Positions 42,389 to 51,269 are shown, counted from the first letter of the stretch. The stretch: 64,000 bases of DNA from Rossellomorea sp. AcN35-11 (GCA_030388825.1 CP128835.1:1606001-1670000); one strand, 5' to 3'. Program-made: numbers and translations. Notes: generated from the letters alone by a model not told the origin.

Positions 42389-44032
42389 TTAATTAACTCC
42401 AACAGCATCCCAGGCTGCTTTCACGGAATTGTAAGTAGAGCTTCCACTTCCGTAAAGGTCAGCAGCCGATTGAAGAAGAGCGGCACGTGCATAACTGAAA
42501 TTACTTGTCGGTGTTAAGTAGACAGTAAGGGCACGGTAGTAAATCTTTTCTGCTTTCGTTTTCCCGATACTTGAGATCGTATTGTAAGCGGCTTTATTAG
42601 GAATACCGGAGTTAATATGAACCCCTCCGTTATCTGAAGATGTGTTCACATAGTTGTTCATATGATCGGGTTGACCATATTTAGTAGGATTCGAGAGACT
42701 GCGGAGGGCGTCTCCTGAAATCCCAGGTGTGTAGACATCTTCACCCAATAAGTAATCGCCCGGATCTAGGAAATAACCGAAAACATCCGCAAATGATTCA
42801 TTCAGGGCACCGGATTGATATTGATACTGCAATCCTGCCGTACGCTCAATCACGGCATGAGTCAGTTCATGGGCAACAACATCCAGTGAACCTGAAAGGG
42901 ATGTGAAGGTCGTACCGTCCCCGTCACCGTAGACCATTTGGGAACCGTTCCAGAATGCATTGTTGTAATTAGAGCCGTAATGAACAGTGGAACGGATGGT
43001 GGCACCATTATTATCATAACTGTTACGGTTATGAGTATTCTTATAATAGTCGTAAACCTGGCCTGCATAGGCATGGGCATCCACCTCAGCTGCTTGTGAG
43101 TAAGCAGTCCACGCGTTGTTACTGTCTACCGTATAGCTTCCAGGAAGGCTTGATCCGTTTTGAGCCGTACGCGTTTCGATGACACCATTCATCGGCTTGG
43201 TGACATCATATAAGTAATAAGTACCGTTTGCATAATAAGTATTGAGAGATTTATAGTCATCCAGTACCCCATATCCATAACCTGTTGAAGCGGCATCCGT
43301 TACGGCATTGAATGATTCCACGATAGACCCGTCCTTTGCATCAACAAAGATCTGCCAATTGGCTCCATAAGGTTGGATGAATTGAAGCTGTACTTTGTAG
43401 GCAAGGGTGAATTTCCCGTCTTTTTCATGAATGACAAGGTCATTTTTCTCGTTCGTGTTTTCAACGTCACTTTCTTTATGAGCGTCAAGTCCATGCTCAC
43501 TGTGAGTTTCCGCCACTGTATCTTCTTTGGAAAGACCGATATGTTTCCATGCCAGGTCTGTCGCTGATTTTTGATTGACCTTTGTTTTGGTATCCGTCAC
43601 TTTTTTGGAAGCGTCTTTAAATAATTGACCTGTCGTAGCAGTCACTTCATTTTGTTTGTTCGTATGAACGATGAAGATGGCACCATCTACAGGAACACCC
43701 TTTACGGTTTGTGTGAATTTATAATGTGACATGCCCAGATCATCTGTCGTTTTTTCAAGCAGTGTCAATTCAGAGTGTGGATTGATGGCAAAGAGTCCTT
43801 TATTGTCTTTAAGGAACTTCTTAACATCTTTATCACTCTTCACGATTTCTTTAGATAGTTTACCTGATAAGAAGCTAGGCCCTTTTTTATCTATGTTCAT
43901 GACCTTTTGATGAATGTCCATTTTCGAAGTAATAGAGTCTGAAGACTGAGCGAATGTGGTGGCACCTGTAAAGGATGCACTGAAAACAAGAGAAGTACCT
44001 AGTGCTAAACTAACGAGTTTCTTTTTCGACAT
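42389..44032 (-). CDS. nprE: Thermolysin-type neutral metalloprotease (bacillolysin)
   Basis: A 547-residue secreted zinc endopeptidase of family M4. It has a Sec signal peptide ([19 protein letters not shown] ... TFAQ), an FTP/PepSY propeptide to about residue 240, and a mature enzyme beginning near [11 protein letters not shown]. The zinc site [10 protein letters not shown] and downstream NESFADVFG, plus [12 protein letters not shown] with the proton-donor histidine, are intact. RBS AAAAGGGG. It supplies extracellular peptides; expression is probably stationary-phase, although no specific regulator site was recognised. Confidence 0.96.
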   Translation of the reverse strand: MSKKKLVSLALGTSLVFSASFTGATTFAQSSDSITSKMDIHQKVMNIDKKGPSFLSGKLSKEIVKSDKDVKKFLKDNKGLFAINPHSELTLLEKTTDDLGMSHYKFTQTVKGVPVDGAIFIVHTNKQNEVTATTGQLFKDASKKVTDTKTKVNQKSATDLAWKHIGLSKEDTVAETHSEHGLDAHKESDVENTNEKNDLVIHEKDGKFTLAYKVQLQFIQPYGANWQIFVDAKDGSIVESFNAVTDAASTGYGYGVLDDYKSLNTYYANGTYYLYDVTKPMNGVIETRTAQNGSSLPGSYTVDSNNAWTAYSQAAEVDAHAYAGQVYDYYKNTHNRNSYDNNGATIRSTVHYGSNYNNAFWNGSQMVYGDGDGTTFTSLSGSLDVVAHELTHAVIERTAGLQYQYQSGALNESFADVFGYFLDPGDYLLGEDVYTPGISGDALRSLSNPTKYGQPDHMNNYVNTSSDNGGVHINSGIPNKAAYNTISSIGKTKAEKIYYRALTVYLTPTSNFSYARAALLQSAADLYGSGSSTYNSVKAAWDAVGVN

Positions 44033-44413
44033 AATTACAATTTCCCCTTTTGAAAAAAAATTTGAGAAATAGCTATTTCTTTTGGCCCCGGCGGCTAATT
44101 AGAAGTCTAGTAAAAAATGGGAGATTGCACAATGAAAAAAATGGTAATTATCAGTAAATTTAAACTATTAAAAATTTTACAGTTGTCAAATTACACAAAA
44201 ATGGCGGGAATTTCTACAGTTTTCTATCTGTTTCGAGGAAAACTATTATTTTGGGAATATACCACTATTTTTGTAGGAAGGGGAGTTTCGGACTATGTTT
44301 AAGAAAGTGAGGAAATGTGTAAAGGTTATGTAAAAATTTAGAGGAAGAGTCTCATTTTGTACAACAGGTGTTTCAGAGTGAACAGAAGAGGACCTGCCCA
44401 TCATTACAGGTCC
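44033..44413. other. AT-rich upstream region of the protease gene
   Basis: The 381-bp gene-free stretch contains a perfect 16-bp palindrome AGAAATAGCTATTTCT (44065-44080) in the presumed protease leader, and T-rich promoter-like DNA. A 56-codon open frame from ATG 44132 has a GGGAGA in front, but its product is low-complexity and resembles nothing known, so I do not call it a gene. Confidence 0.4.
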
Positions 44414-44791
44414 TCATTCACGTGGTTCCATGAAATCATATGTCGTCCAGCACCTGTTCATGACAATCCCTTTCTGTTCTGCATACTCATCTCCCCATTT
44501 ACACATTTCAAAAAGGGTCGTTTGGAGCTTTTTCCCCATTTCAGTCGTTGAGTACTCGACTCTTGGAGGGACCTCCTTGTATTCCTTACGTAGTACAAGA
44601 CCATGTTCCTCTAACTCACGAAGCTGCTGGGTCAACATTTTCTGGGTGATATGGGGAAGTGAGCGCTTCAATTCATTAAATCTTTTAGACCCCTCATTCA
44701 GATTCCACAGGATCAACACTTTCCATTTCCCGCCGATGATGTCGATGACAAGGTCGATGGAACATGAGTATTCTGGATTAAGTTGTTTCAT
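44414..44791 (-). CDS. HxlR-family transcriptional regulator
   Basis: A 125-residue winged-helix repressor with the family signature IIGGKWKVLILW at about residues 17-28, LPHITQKMLTQQLRELEEHGLV recognition helix region and a basic wing. Cys10 (EYSCS) is at the position used for redox sensing in HxlR regulators such as YodB, so thiol or quinone stress sensing is possible. RBS AAGGAGG. It is divergent from a medium-chain reductase that it probably controls through the palindrome in between. Confidence 0.88.
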   Translation of the reverse strand: MKQLNPEYSCSIDLVIDIIGGKWKVLILWNLNEGSKRFNELKRSLPHITQKMLTQQLRELEEHGLVLRKEYKEVPPRVEYSTTEMGKKLQTTLFEMCKWGDEYAEQKGIVMNRCWTTYDFMEPRE

Positions 44792-44845
44792 ATAAAAAAC
44801 CTCCTTGGTTCATGTGATAAATTACGAAAATGAACAAAGTACCAG

Positions 44846-44861
44846 GTTACCGAATGGTAAC
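44846..44861. promoter_or_regulatory. Inverted repeat, probable HxlR operator
   Basis: GTTACC-GAAT-GGTAAC is a perfect inverted repeat in the 166-bp divergent region. TATATATT-like -10 sequences for the reductase lie at about 44900-44915. Confidence 0.55.
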
Positions 44862-44957
44862 TAGGATACCAAATAGTGCCTACTTGTACTTCATCCTCAC
44901 AGTATATATTATATACCATGAGAACGAAGAAATGATGCTTCAAGGAGATGATTGGAT

Positions 44958-45938
44958 ATGAAAGCATTGGTTTTAAAAGATAAAGGGTTATGGAAAGACA
45001 TGAGAGTGGAGGAAGTGGAAACACCATCACCACAAAAAGGGGAGTTACTCGTAAAGGTCCACGCTGTCGGTTTGAATCCCGTAGATTATAAAACAGCAAC
45101 AAACGGAATGGCAGCCTGGTCCTACCCGCATATCCTCGGTCTTGATGTAGCCGGGGTGGTAGTAGAAGCAGGGGACGGGGTCACCGATTGGAAGAAAGGT
45201 GACCGTGTCGTGTACCATGGGGATTTCACCAAAAAAGGCGGCTATGCGGAATATGCCATCATCACTGCCCATACCGCTTCACGTATTCCGGAAAGTGTTT
45301 CGTTTGAAGATGCAGCAGCTCTCCCGACTGCAGGATACACAGCATATCAGGCGCTACACCGTAAGCTGCCAATGAATCAAATGGAAACAATCCTGATTCA
45401 CGGGGGTGCAGGAGGCGTAGGCGGGTTTGGTGTCCAGCTTGCCAAACTTGCAGGGAAAACGGTGATTTCCACCGCTTCCTCCCATAATCATGAATATGTA
45501 AAAGCACTTGGAGCAGATTACGTGATCGACTATCGGGAAGAAGACGTAAATGCAAGAGTGTTGGAGATAACAAATGGACGAGGTGTGGACGCCGTTGTGG
45601 ATGCAGTGAGCAGACAAAGTGCCACAGACTCATTAGAGGCACTGGCGTACATGGGTCACATGGTCTACATTGCAGGAGCTCCTGATTTTACGAAAATAAA
45701 ACCGTTTACCAAGGTGGTATCCTTTCATGAAATCGCCCTGGCAGGTGCGCACCAATCAACTGACATGGATGCCCAAAGGGATTTCGCCGTCATGGGGGAC
45801 GAAATGCTTTCCTTGTTGGAGGCAGGGAAACTAGATGCCATGTTAAAAGAAGTTGTAAATCTGGAAGAGGTGCCCCATGCACTGAGTCGATTGTCACAAC
45901 GCCATGTAAAAGGAAAGATCGTAGCCAAATTATCATAA
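44958..45938 (+). CDS. Medium-chain quinone reductase-like oxidoreductase
   Basis: A 326-residue zinc-independent alcohol-dehydrogenase-like (MDR) enzyme, closest in style to NADPH:quinone reductases. N-terminal GroES-like domain, LGLDVAGVVVEAG, and a Rossmann dinucleotide site GGAGGVGGFGVQLAK at about 150. No structural zinc cysteines are seen. ATG 44958 follows AAGGAGATG. The divergent HxlR gene suggests induction by electrophiles or quinones (inference from the family). A terminator follows directly. Confidence 0.88.
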   Translation: MKALVLKDKGLWKDMRVEEVETPSPQKGELLVKVHAVGLNPVDYKTATNGMAAWSYPHILGLDVAGVVVEAGDGVTDWKKGDRVVYHGDFTKKGGYAEYAIITAHTASRIPESVSFEDAAALPTAGYTAYQALHRKLPMNQMETILIHGGAGGVGGFGVQLAKLAGKTVISTASSHNHEYVKALGADYVIDYREEDVNARVLEITNGRGVDAVVDAVSRQSATDSLEALAYMGHMVYIAGAPDFTKIKPFTKVVSFHEIALAGAHQSTDMDAQRDFAVMGDEMLSLLEAGKLDAMLKEVVNLEEVPHALSRLSQRHVKGKIVAKLS

Positions 45939-45944
45939 TGATGA

Positions 45945-45980
45945 AAAAGGAGAGCCGGTGCGACAGGCTCTCCTTTTCTA
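45945..45980 (+). terminator. Terminator after the MDR gene
   Basis: AAAAGGAGAGCC pairs with GGCTCTCCTTTT and is followed by a T-rich tail. Confidence 0.9.
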
Positions 45981-46062
45981 TTTTTTCAAGCTGTGATGAA
46001 GATACACCAAATGATTTCAAAAAGGAAAACGCCTTTAACTGAGAATGTTTTTCAATTAAGTA

Positions 46063-46121
46063 TTGACATCTATCACTAAAGTTTGTATGGTAAATTTATA
46101 ATGATAATGATAATTATTATC
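46063..46121 (+). promoter_or_regulatory. Fur-controlled promoter
   Basis: TTGACA (46063-46068), a 17-bp spacer and TATGGT (46086-46091) form the promoter. A Fur box GATAATGATAATTATTATC (46103-46121) covers the expected transcription start and matches the classic GATAATGATAATCATTATC consensus at 18 of 19 positions. Confidence 0.9.
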
Positions 46122-46147
46122 AATTAGCTACACAACGGAGGCTAACG

Positions 46148-46615
46148 ATGACCAATAAAATAATCATGATCTATGCAAGCATGAGTGGAAATACAGAAGA
46201 AATGGCGACGGCGATTGAAACAGGAGTGAAGGAAGTCGGAGCTGAAATCGATGTAATGGATATAAATGATTGTCCGGATGTTCAGGTTCTCGAGGGATAT
46301 GCAGGAATCCTGTTGGGTGCCTATACCTGGGGGGATGGAGAACTTCCTTATGAATTCGAAGAATTTTACGATGATATGGACGACGTGGATTTAACGACTA
46401 AGGTGGCGGCAAGCTTCGGATCCTGTGACTCTTTTTATCCTAAGTACGGGGCAGCGGTGGATTTGTTAGATGAGAAATTGCAGGAGAGAGGAGCCCGTTT
46501 GATCCAAGCTGGTTTGAAAGTGGAGTTAACACCAGAGGATGAGGATGTGGTGGCGTGCAAAGAATTTGGGAGGGCACTTGCCAGTGAGGTCTTGTTCAGT
46601 AAACAAGAGGGCTAG
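46148..46615 (+). CDS. Flavodoxin, iron-regulated
   Basis: A 155-residue FMN electron carrier that can replace ferredoxin under iron limitation. The FMN phosphate loop YASMSGNTEEMA (about residues 9-20), GAYTWGDGELP and ASFGSCDSFYPKYG are typical. It is similar to B. subtilis YkuN/YkuP, which are Fur-regulated, as expected from the Fur box upstream. It is followed after 17 bp by the Cas4/AddB-like gene on the same strand. Confidence 0.93.
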   Translation: MTNKIIMIYASMSGNTEEMATAIETGVKEVGAEIDVMDINDCPDVQVLEGYAGILLGAYTWGDGELPYEFEEFYDDMDDVDLTTKVAASFGSCDSFYPKYGAAVDLLDEKLQERGARLIQAGLKVELTPEDEDVVACKEFGRALASEVLFSKQEG

Positions 46616-46632
46616 AGAAGGGAGAGGCACTT

Positions 46633-47394
46633 GTGAACTATTCGCTTTCGATTAAAACATTATCCGATATACATCTCAAAGAATTCATCAATTGTCCCCA
46701 TAAATTTTACTATCACTATATACAGCGTGAAGAAGCGGGTAAAGTCGAATGGAAAAAGGTTATGCAGTTCATTGTGAACAAAGTAGTAAAGGACTTCTTT
46801 ATGCTTCCTGTCAATAGGAGGACTCCCCTTCATGCACTTGAAATCATTGATAAACACCTTGCCTCCATCAAAACGACCATTTTTGATTCCAAGGTCGATT
46901 ATTACTTGGTGGTGGCGAAAGTGACGGATTACTTAATGCAGGACTTAACACAAAATTATGGGACATTGCCACCTCTATTTATAAACGAAAAGTTTCGACA
47001 ATACTTTGAAGAGCTTGAGACCCATTTGTCTCTCACGATAGAAGTGGCAGAATGGGAACAAGACTCGTTCACCGTCACCAAGTACCTTGTTGATACAAAT
47101 CATGAAATGATTACCCTGTATTATTATTTAACGGTGGTTTTCTGTGAACGATCCTTTGGAAGACTTCCTTCCTCGATTAGAATCGTTTCCCTGTTAAATG
47201 GAGAAGAATTCGCCCATTCTCCTTCCGAGACAGACATGAAGAAAGGGTTGCATTACATAGAAAGGTTAAAAGATATGTTGTCTGCACCACTGACATCCAG
47301 TACCAAACCGAATGGGGAAGTATGTTTGAGCTGTCCCTTTGTCGAGGTTTGTGCTAATAATGAGATAGAGTTTCTTTTTCAAAAGAAGCATTAA
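46633..47394 (+). CDS. RecB/Cas4-like Fe-S cluster protein, nuclease residues not evident
   Basis: A 253-residue protein. The N-terminus has SDIHLKEFINCPHKFYYHYI, the typical opening of PD-(D/E)XK RecB-family nucleases such as AddB and Cas4. The C-terminus has C231-x2-C234-x5-C240 which, with C21, reproduces the four-cysteine Fe-S cluster pattern of that group. The central catalytic motifs (an Asp followed by an E/D-x-K strand) are not recognisable, so nuclease activity is doubtful. GTG start with AGAAGGGAGAGG. Translation is next to the Fur-controlled flavodoxin; it holds the position of B. subtilis ykuO in ykuNOP, but I cannot confirm homology. Confidence 0.72.
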   Translation: MNYSLSIKTLSDIHLKEFINCPHKFYYHYIQREEAGKVEWKKVMQFIVNKVVKDFFMLPVNRRTPLHALEIIDKHLASIKTTIFDSKVDYYLVVAKVTDYLMQDLTQNYGTLPPLFINEKFRQYFEELETHLSLTIEVAEWEQDSFTVTKYLVDTNHEMITLYYYLTVVFCERSFGRLPSSIRIVSLLNGEEFAHSPSETDMKKGLHYIERLKDMLSAPLTSSTKPNGEVCLSCPFVEVCANNEIEFLFQKKH

Positions 47395-47399
47395 AAGAG

Positions 47400-47640
47400 G
47401 CTGGGACAAAACTATAACAACCTCACATAAACACGAACCATTCTTTATGCCGCTAATGATTTCCGTGCAAGACTCCGCTTTCCGGGGGTAGCCCGTGAGC
47501 CTCCCGGCAAGCCGCCGGGAAGGAAAGCGGAAGGGCTTTGCTCGAGAGGCTTTTGATTTATGACATGGCCTCTAAGCCCTGCAGCTGAACAGGTCTCACA
47601 TAAGCCTGCAGGAGTCTCCGTCTTCCACTCCAATCAACCG
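47400..47640. repeat. Dispersed Bacillaceae intergenic repeat
   Basis: The gene-free stretch 47395-47764 begins with GAGGCTGGGACAAAAC, a widespread Firmicute intergenic motif. It then holds a GC-rich, internally complementary block: GACTCCGCTTTCCGGGGGTA and CCCGGCAAGCCGCCGGGAAGG on one side, CCTGCAGGAGTCTCCG and TCCACTCCAATCAACC on the other. The block resembles mobile palindromic repeats found in many Bacillus genomes (recalled, not searched). About 75 bp in the middle look inserted. No gene is seen. Confidence 0.55.
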
Positions 47641-47764
47641 ATGGATATAATTGACATCTTAGGTGTATTTCAATAATTGAAAAACCCGAACTATTTCACC
47701 TGTTATCAGGCAAAATGATTCGGGTTTTGTTTGGATATAAATCCTTTTGTTCCAGCATCTCTTT

Positions 47765-48040
47765 TCATTCCATTAATGCGGATGCTGACTGTTTATCAAA
47801 ATTGATTCGGGCGACTTTTTTCTCGTTTTTAAACAATATATAATGGGCCGTGGCAATTTTTTCTTCAACATAATCAATAGAGAACGTTCCTGATGGATCG
47901 GTAAGACTTCCGATGGCACGGGATAAATGATCAATCACATGTTTTAGGTGATCGGGCCTTTTCCATTCGCTATCTGAATTCATTTGATCCATGATTTCAA
48001 ATGCAAGGTTTTGAACGTGATACAGACGTCTTTGCTCCAT
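47765..48040 (-). CDS. Small conserved-looking protein of unknown function
   Basis: A 91-residue soluble protein, mainly helical (DHLKHVIDHLSRAIGSLTD) with a C-terminal beta part ending in KKVARINFDKQSASALME. I do not recognise the family. AAGGGAGA precedes the ATG at 9-nt spacing, codon use matches the neighbours, and it is divergent from the DUF1540 gene, which together support a real gene. It has no cysteines and no signal or membrane segment. Confidence 0.6.
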   Translation of the reverse strand: MEQRRLYHVQNLAFEIMDQMNSDSEWKRPDHLKHVIDHLSRAIGSLTDPSGTFSIDYVEEKIATAHYILFKNEKKVARINFDKQSASALME

Positions 48041-48183
48041 ACCGAAGATTCTCCCTTCTTATCAAACCTATCTATTTGATCATATGGCGAAAGCCTCGGA
48101 TATATGATGGTTTATCTCCATCCTTCAGGTATGAAACAGGTTGCTGAAGTACACCCTATAGATAATAAGGGAGGTGTTTGAAA

Positions 48184-48339
48184 ATGGCACAAGACGTACT
48201 ATGTGAAGTAAGCAACTGCAAGTATAACCGTGAAGGCAAAAAGTGCTCTGCCGATCAGATTTTCGTTGTCAGTCATAAAGGAAACAAAGCCCACAATAGC
48301 GAGGAAACAGATTGTAAAACATTCGATCCTGGTATGTAA
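48184..48339 (+). CDS. DUF1540 small cysteine protein
   Basis: A 51-residue protein. The pattern CEVSNCKYNREGKKCSA, IFVV and TDCKTF matches DUF1540, a family of tiny four-cysteine proteins probably holding a metal. GGGAGG lies 9 nt before the ATG and a terminator follows at once, both supporting a real gene despite its size. Function is unknown. It is divergent from the unknown 91-residue gene. Confidence 0.85.
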   Translation: MAQDVLCEVSNCKYNREGKKCSADQIFVVSHKGNKAHNSEETDCKTFDPGM

Positions 48340-48345
48340 TGGAAG

Positions 48346-48379
48346 AGAAGGCAACCATAGGCGTGGTTGTCTTCTTTTT
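48346..48379 (+). terminator. Terminator after the DUF1540 gene
   Basis: AGAAGGCAACCA pairs with TGGTTGTCTTCT (one G-T pair), with a 6-base loop and five T. Confidence 0.88.
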
Positions 48380-48438
48380 ATATAGTATTGATAATAATTC
48401 TCATTCTTATACAAAAAAGCTCACAAAAGTGAGCTTGA

Positions 48439-49642
48439 TCAACCGGCCTGTTCCGATAATGTGGTCGATTTGAGCTGCCGGTATCTTGAATAAAACAGTC
48501 CCGTCATCATCACAGACAGGATTCCGAAAAGCACCGTCATCATTTGTAGTCCAACTAGATCCAGCAGTAATCCGGTGAGAAGGAGTACAACTTGGAAAAT
48601 CAGTCTGTCCAGCATATTACGGAACGAGAAGAAGCGGCCGTGAAATTCTTTCGGTATTCGTGTTTGAAAAATCGTGGCAGCAGTCGGGAAGAAGCACCCT
48701 ACGGCAAATCCAAACACAGTAAACGCAAGCACTGACAGGATCGGACTGGTCGCAAAATAAAGAAGCATTTGCGCAATCCCGATGATGAAGCTAAAGAAGA
48801 ATAATATCGTATAAGGTGACATTCTTTCCCCCATTTTCTTGACGGCAAAAGCACCTGTCATAAAGGCAATCCCTTCGGCGGTATAAATCCAGCCCTTAAT
48901 GGCTGAACTATCCTGAAGCTCGCTGATGTTAATGACCATTAAGTTGAACCCGCCGATGAACAGGAGAGGGATCAAGGTCATCACAAGAGTCATGAATACG
49001 ATGGGAAGTCCCTTGATGACGGGAAAAACTTCTTTAAAGCTTGCCCCTTTTGGTTTTTCCCCCTGGTTGTGAGGGGGCCGCGGTTTCTTCTATGGATAAG
49101 AACCAGGTCATCACAAATAATGCCAGATAGGCCACTAGTGAGAGAACGTAAACCAACGATAAGGATATGACCACCAACAGGATACCTGCTAACGCAGTTC
49201 CCAGGATTCTTGAGAGAGTGGCCACATTCATATGGACGCCATTCATTTGCAGCAAATCCTTCTCTTTCACAACCATCGGTATGGCAGCCTGGAGAGCAGG
49301 GAAATAAAAAGCAGCTGAAATTTGGATGCTCACTAAGAAAACGACCATCCATAACACCGAGCCTGTCTCAATGGCAATCAACATGAAAATAACACTTAAA
49401 GCCCTGGTGAAACCTGAAACGAGCATCACCGTCTTTTTATTTGCCTGATCCGTTATTCTGCCTGCTAAAGGGCCAACAGCAAGCCCGGCAAGCAGTCCAG
49501 AAGCCAGGATCACGGATTTCAGAAAATCAGAAGGCACCTTTTCCTGCATAAATTCAAGGTTCCCAATGATCCCTAACCACAATCCGAGACCAGCTATAAA
49601 TTCACCTATTAATAATATCCATACATTTTTATTATTCCACAT
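48439..49642 (-). pseudogene. MFS transporter, frame broken once
   Basis: A major facilitator permease of about 400 residues and 12 helices. The first half (MWNNKNVWILLIGEFIAGLG ... GPLAGRITDQANKK, motif A-like) ends where an extra G in a run of five (minus strand, about 49060-49064) shifts the frame. Without it QPG continues as EKPKGASFKEVFPVIKGL into the second half. Substrate is unknown; the shape resembles drug-efflux or YfiS/YttB-like permeases of Bacillus. Confidence 0.78.
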
Positions 49643-49760
49643 ATAGGTCCGTCCCTCGCAGTCGAATTATTTCGCTTCTCTAAATATACTATGGTGGGAG
49701 GGAGATGTGAATGATTTTTTTGGAGAGGATGGGTGGCGTTATTTGGAAGTGGCTGCATGA

Positions 49761-49860
49761 AGCAGTTCGCTGATAAATCCTAGATTTCGCTGATATATTT
49801 AGAATATCGATGATATATCGGGAATATCGCTGATAAATGCAAAATTTCGCTGATAAAACC
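49761..49860. repeat. Five tandem 20-bp units, consensus TTCGCTGATAAAT
   Basis: Five consecutive blocks of exactly 20 bp begin at 49761, 49781, 49801, 49821 and 49841. Each carries ATWTCGCTGATAWAT or a close variant, followed by 5-6 variable bases. The period equals about two helical turns. The array lies in the 295-bp region between the MFS and NERD genes and ends 77 bp before the NERD start. Confidence 0.8.
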
Positions 49861-49937
49861 ACTATTCATCTTCGAGAAGCAGGATTTTCTTCCGTTCATG
49901 ATGAATATCTAATACAAAACCTGACTGGAGTGATAAA

Positions 49938-51005
49938 GTGATCGAAAAAGAACGAATTCTCCCTCGTACGATCCTGATTCTGCAAGCTTTACTTCGCCGT
50001 CTGCCCCACAATCATCCAAAACTGACCATGATATCCGAGGAACTTGGGAAAAGAAAGGCTGGATTCAAAGGAGAGACAGCTGTTGATTACACATTAAGCT
50101 TTTTAGACCCCAAAACCTATTACATTCTCCATGATCTCAGAATCCCCTGCCAAGACAGCTTCTTTCAACTCGACACCCTCCTCATCACCACTAAATTCAT
50201 CCTCATCATCGAAGTCAAATACCTTTCCGGCACTGCCTACTTCGACCCTATCTTCAATCAGCTTATCCAAACAAAAGATGGCATTGAATCCGCTCTACCG
50301 GACCCTGCAATCCAAATCAAAAGACAGAAAAAGAAGCTTATAGAATGGTTAACGAAAAACCGATTCCCCTCCATCCCTGTATACTCATGTGTTGTCATGA
50401 GCAACGATCGAACGATTATTAAAACCTCTTCAGATAACAAGAGTATTCATAAAATGGTCATTCACCGCCATTCATTGTTGGACAAAATAAACGATGTTGG
50501 GGTTTCCATGAGAATAGAGACAGCTACTCAAAAAGAAGTGAAAAAATTGGTTCGCACACTAGTAAAACAACATAAAGAACCTGCTCCTTCTGTCCTGGAA
50601 CGATACAAAATCACAGAGGGAGAGTTGTTAAAAGGGGTCATATGTGAGGAATGCCATCATCGTCCGTTAGTAAGAAAACATGGAAGCTGGTTATGCGTGG
50701 CCTGTAATAGTAGAAGTATTGATGCCCATATTCAAGCTTTCAAGGACTATGAACTGTTAATAGGGTCTACGGTTAATAATGCGAAAGTAAGGGATTTTTT
50801 AGCAATACAATCTTCTCATGTTGCCAAAAGACTCCTCCAATCCTTGCAACTCCCTACAACAGGCGCAAAAAAAGGAAGGCAATACTTCCTATCGTTCGAA
50901 GAAGACAAACCCCCAAAAAACAAACAAAAAAAACCGCCTGCAACCCGACGGCTTTCATTCCTTATCAATCCACTTCTGGGACCACTGCTCTATTTCTTTC
51001 ATTAA
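49938..51005 (+). CDS. NERD-domain protein with zinc-ribbon-like segment
   Basis: A 355-residue protein. The NERD nuclease-related domain shows GFKGETAVDYTL, the FQLDTLLITTKFILIIEVKY strand pair with the D and ExK residues of a PD-(D/E)XK fold, and NRTI-type SNDRTIIKTS. A CEEC ... CVAC pair near residues 235-258 looks like a zinc ribbon, followed by a helical C-terminal segment. Function of NERD proteins is unknown; a nuclease role is only inferred. GTG start with GGAGTG. The 3' end runs 51 bp into the convergent HxlR gene, longer than usual. A phased repeat lies upstream. Confidence 0.85.
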   Translation: MIEKERILPRTILILQALLRRLPHNHPKLTMISEELGKRKAGFKGETAVDYTLSFLDPKTYYILHDLRIPCQDSFFQLDTLLITTKFILIIEVKYLSGTAYFDPIFNQLIQTKDGIESALPDPAIQIKRQKKKLIEWLTKNRFPSIPVYSCVVMSNDRTIIKTSSDNKSIHKMVIHRHSLLDKINDVGVSMRIETATQKEVKKLVRTLVKQHKEPAPSVLERYKITEGELLKGVICEECHHRPLVRKHGSWLCVACNSRSIDAHIQAFKDYELLIGSTVNNAKVRDFLAIQSSHVAKRLLQSLQLPTTGAKKGRQYFLSFEEDKPPKNKQKKPPATRRLSFLINPLLGPLLYFFH

Positions 51006-51269
51006 AGGTTTTAAAGAATACCCTTTATCCGTTAGTGAATATTCAATGCGCACGGGTGTTTCCGGGTATACGTCACGCTGTACGATGCCTTCTTCTTCAA
51101 GGTCCTTCAGACGCTCTGATAGAAGTCTTCCGCTGATGCCGATTGCGTCTTTAATGGTACAGTTTCGCTGTGGACCGGAAAGCAATTGATAAATGATGAG
51201 TGCTGTCCAGCGTTGACTTAAGATACCAATCGCTTTTTCAAATCTTGGACAAATTTCTGACTGATGCAT
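50955..51269 (-). CDS. HxlR-family regulator, CatR-like
   Basis: A 104-residue winged-helix regulator with CPRFEKAIGILSQRWTALIIYQLL. Cys7 matches the redox-active N-terminal cysteine of YodB and CatR. ATG 51269 follows AAGGAGG; the longer frame has no better site. The catechol dioxygenase-like gene is divergent and two inverted repeats lie between. In B. subtilis catE is controlled by YodB and CatR, so the same thiol-stress or catechol control is likely here. Confidence 0.88.
   Translation of the reverse strand: MHQSEICPRFEKAIGILSQRWTALIIYQLLSGPQRNCTIKDAIGISGRLLSERLKDLEEEGIVQRDVYPETPVRIEYSLTDKGYSLKPLMKEIEQWSQKWIDKE

Noticed and set aside
44132-44302. 56-codon AT-rich open frame upstream of the protease gene
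   Set aside because: It has a fair ribosome site, but it lies in the protease promoter region, is low-complexity and shows no recognisable feature.
47400-47640. Non-coding RNA gene or riboswitch in the GC-rich block
   Set aside because: The paired segments fit a mobile palindromic repeat better; there is no promoter and no matching known aptamer.
48382-48404. Fur-box-like TTGATAATAATTCTCATTCTT
   Set aside because: Only about 14 of 19 positions match, and it lies between two convergent 3' ends where a promoter site would serve no gene.
49761-49860. CRISPR array
   Set aside because: The unit is only 20 bp with 5-6 variable bases; there are no 30-bp spacers and no cas genes. The Cas4-like protein at 46.6 kb lacks catalytic motifs and is tied to a flavodoxin.
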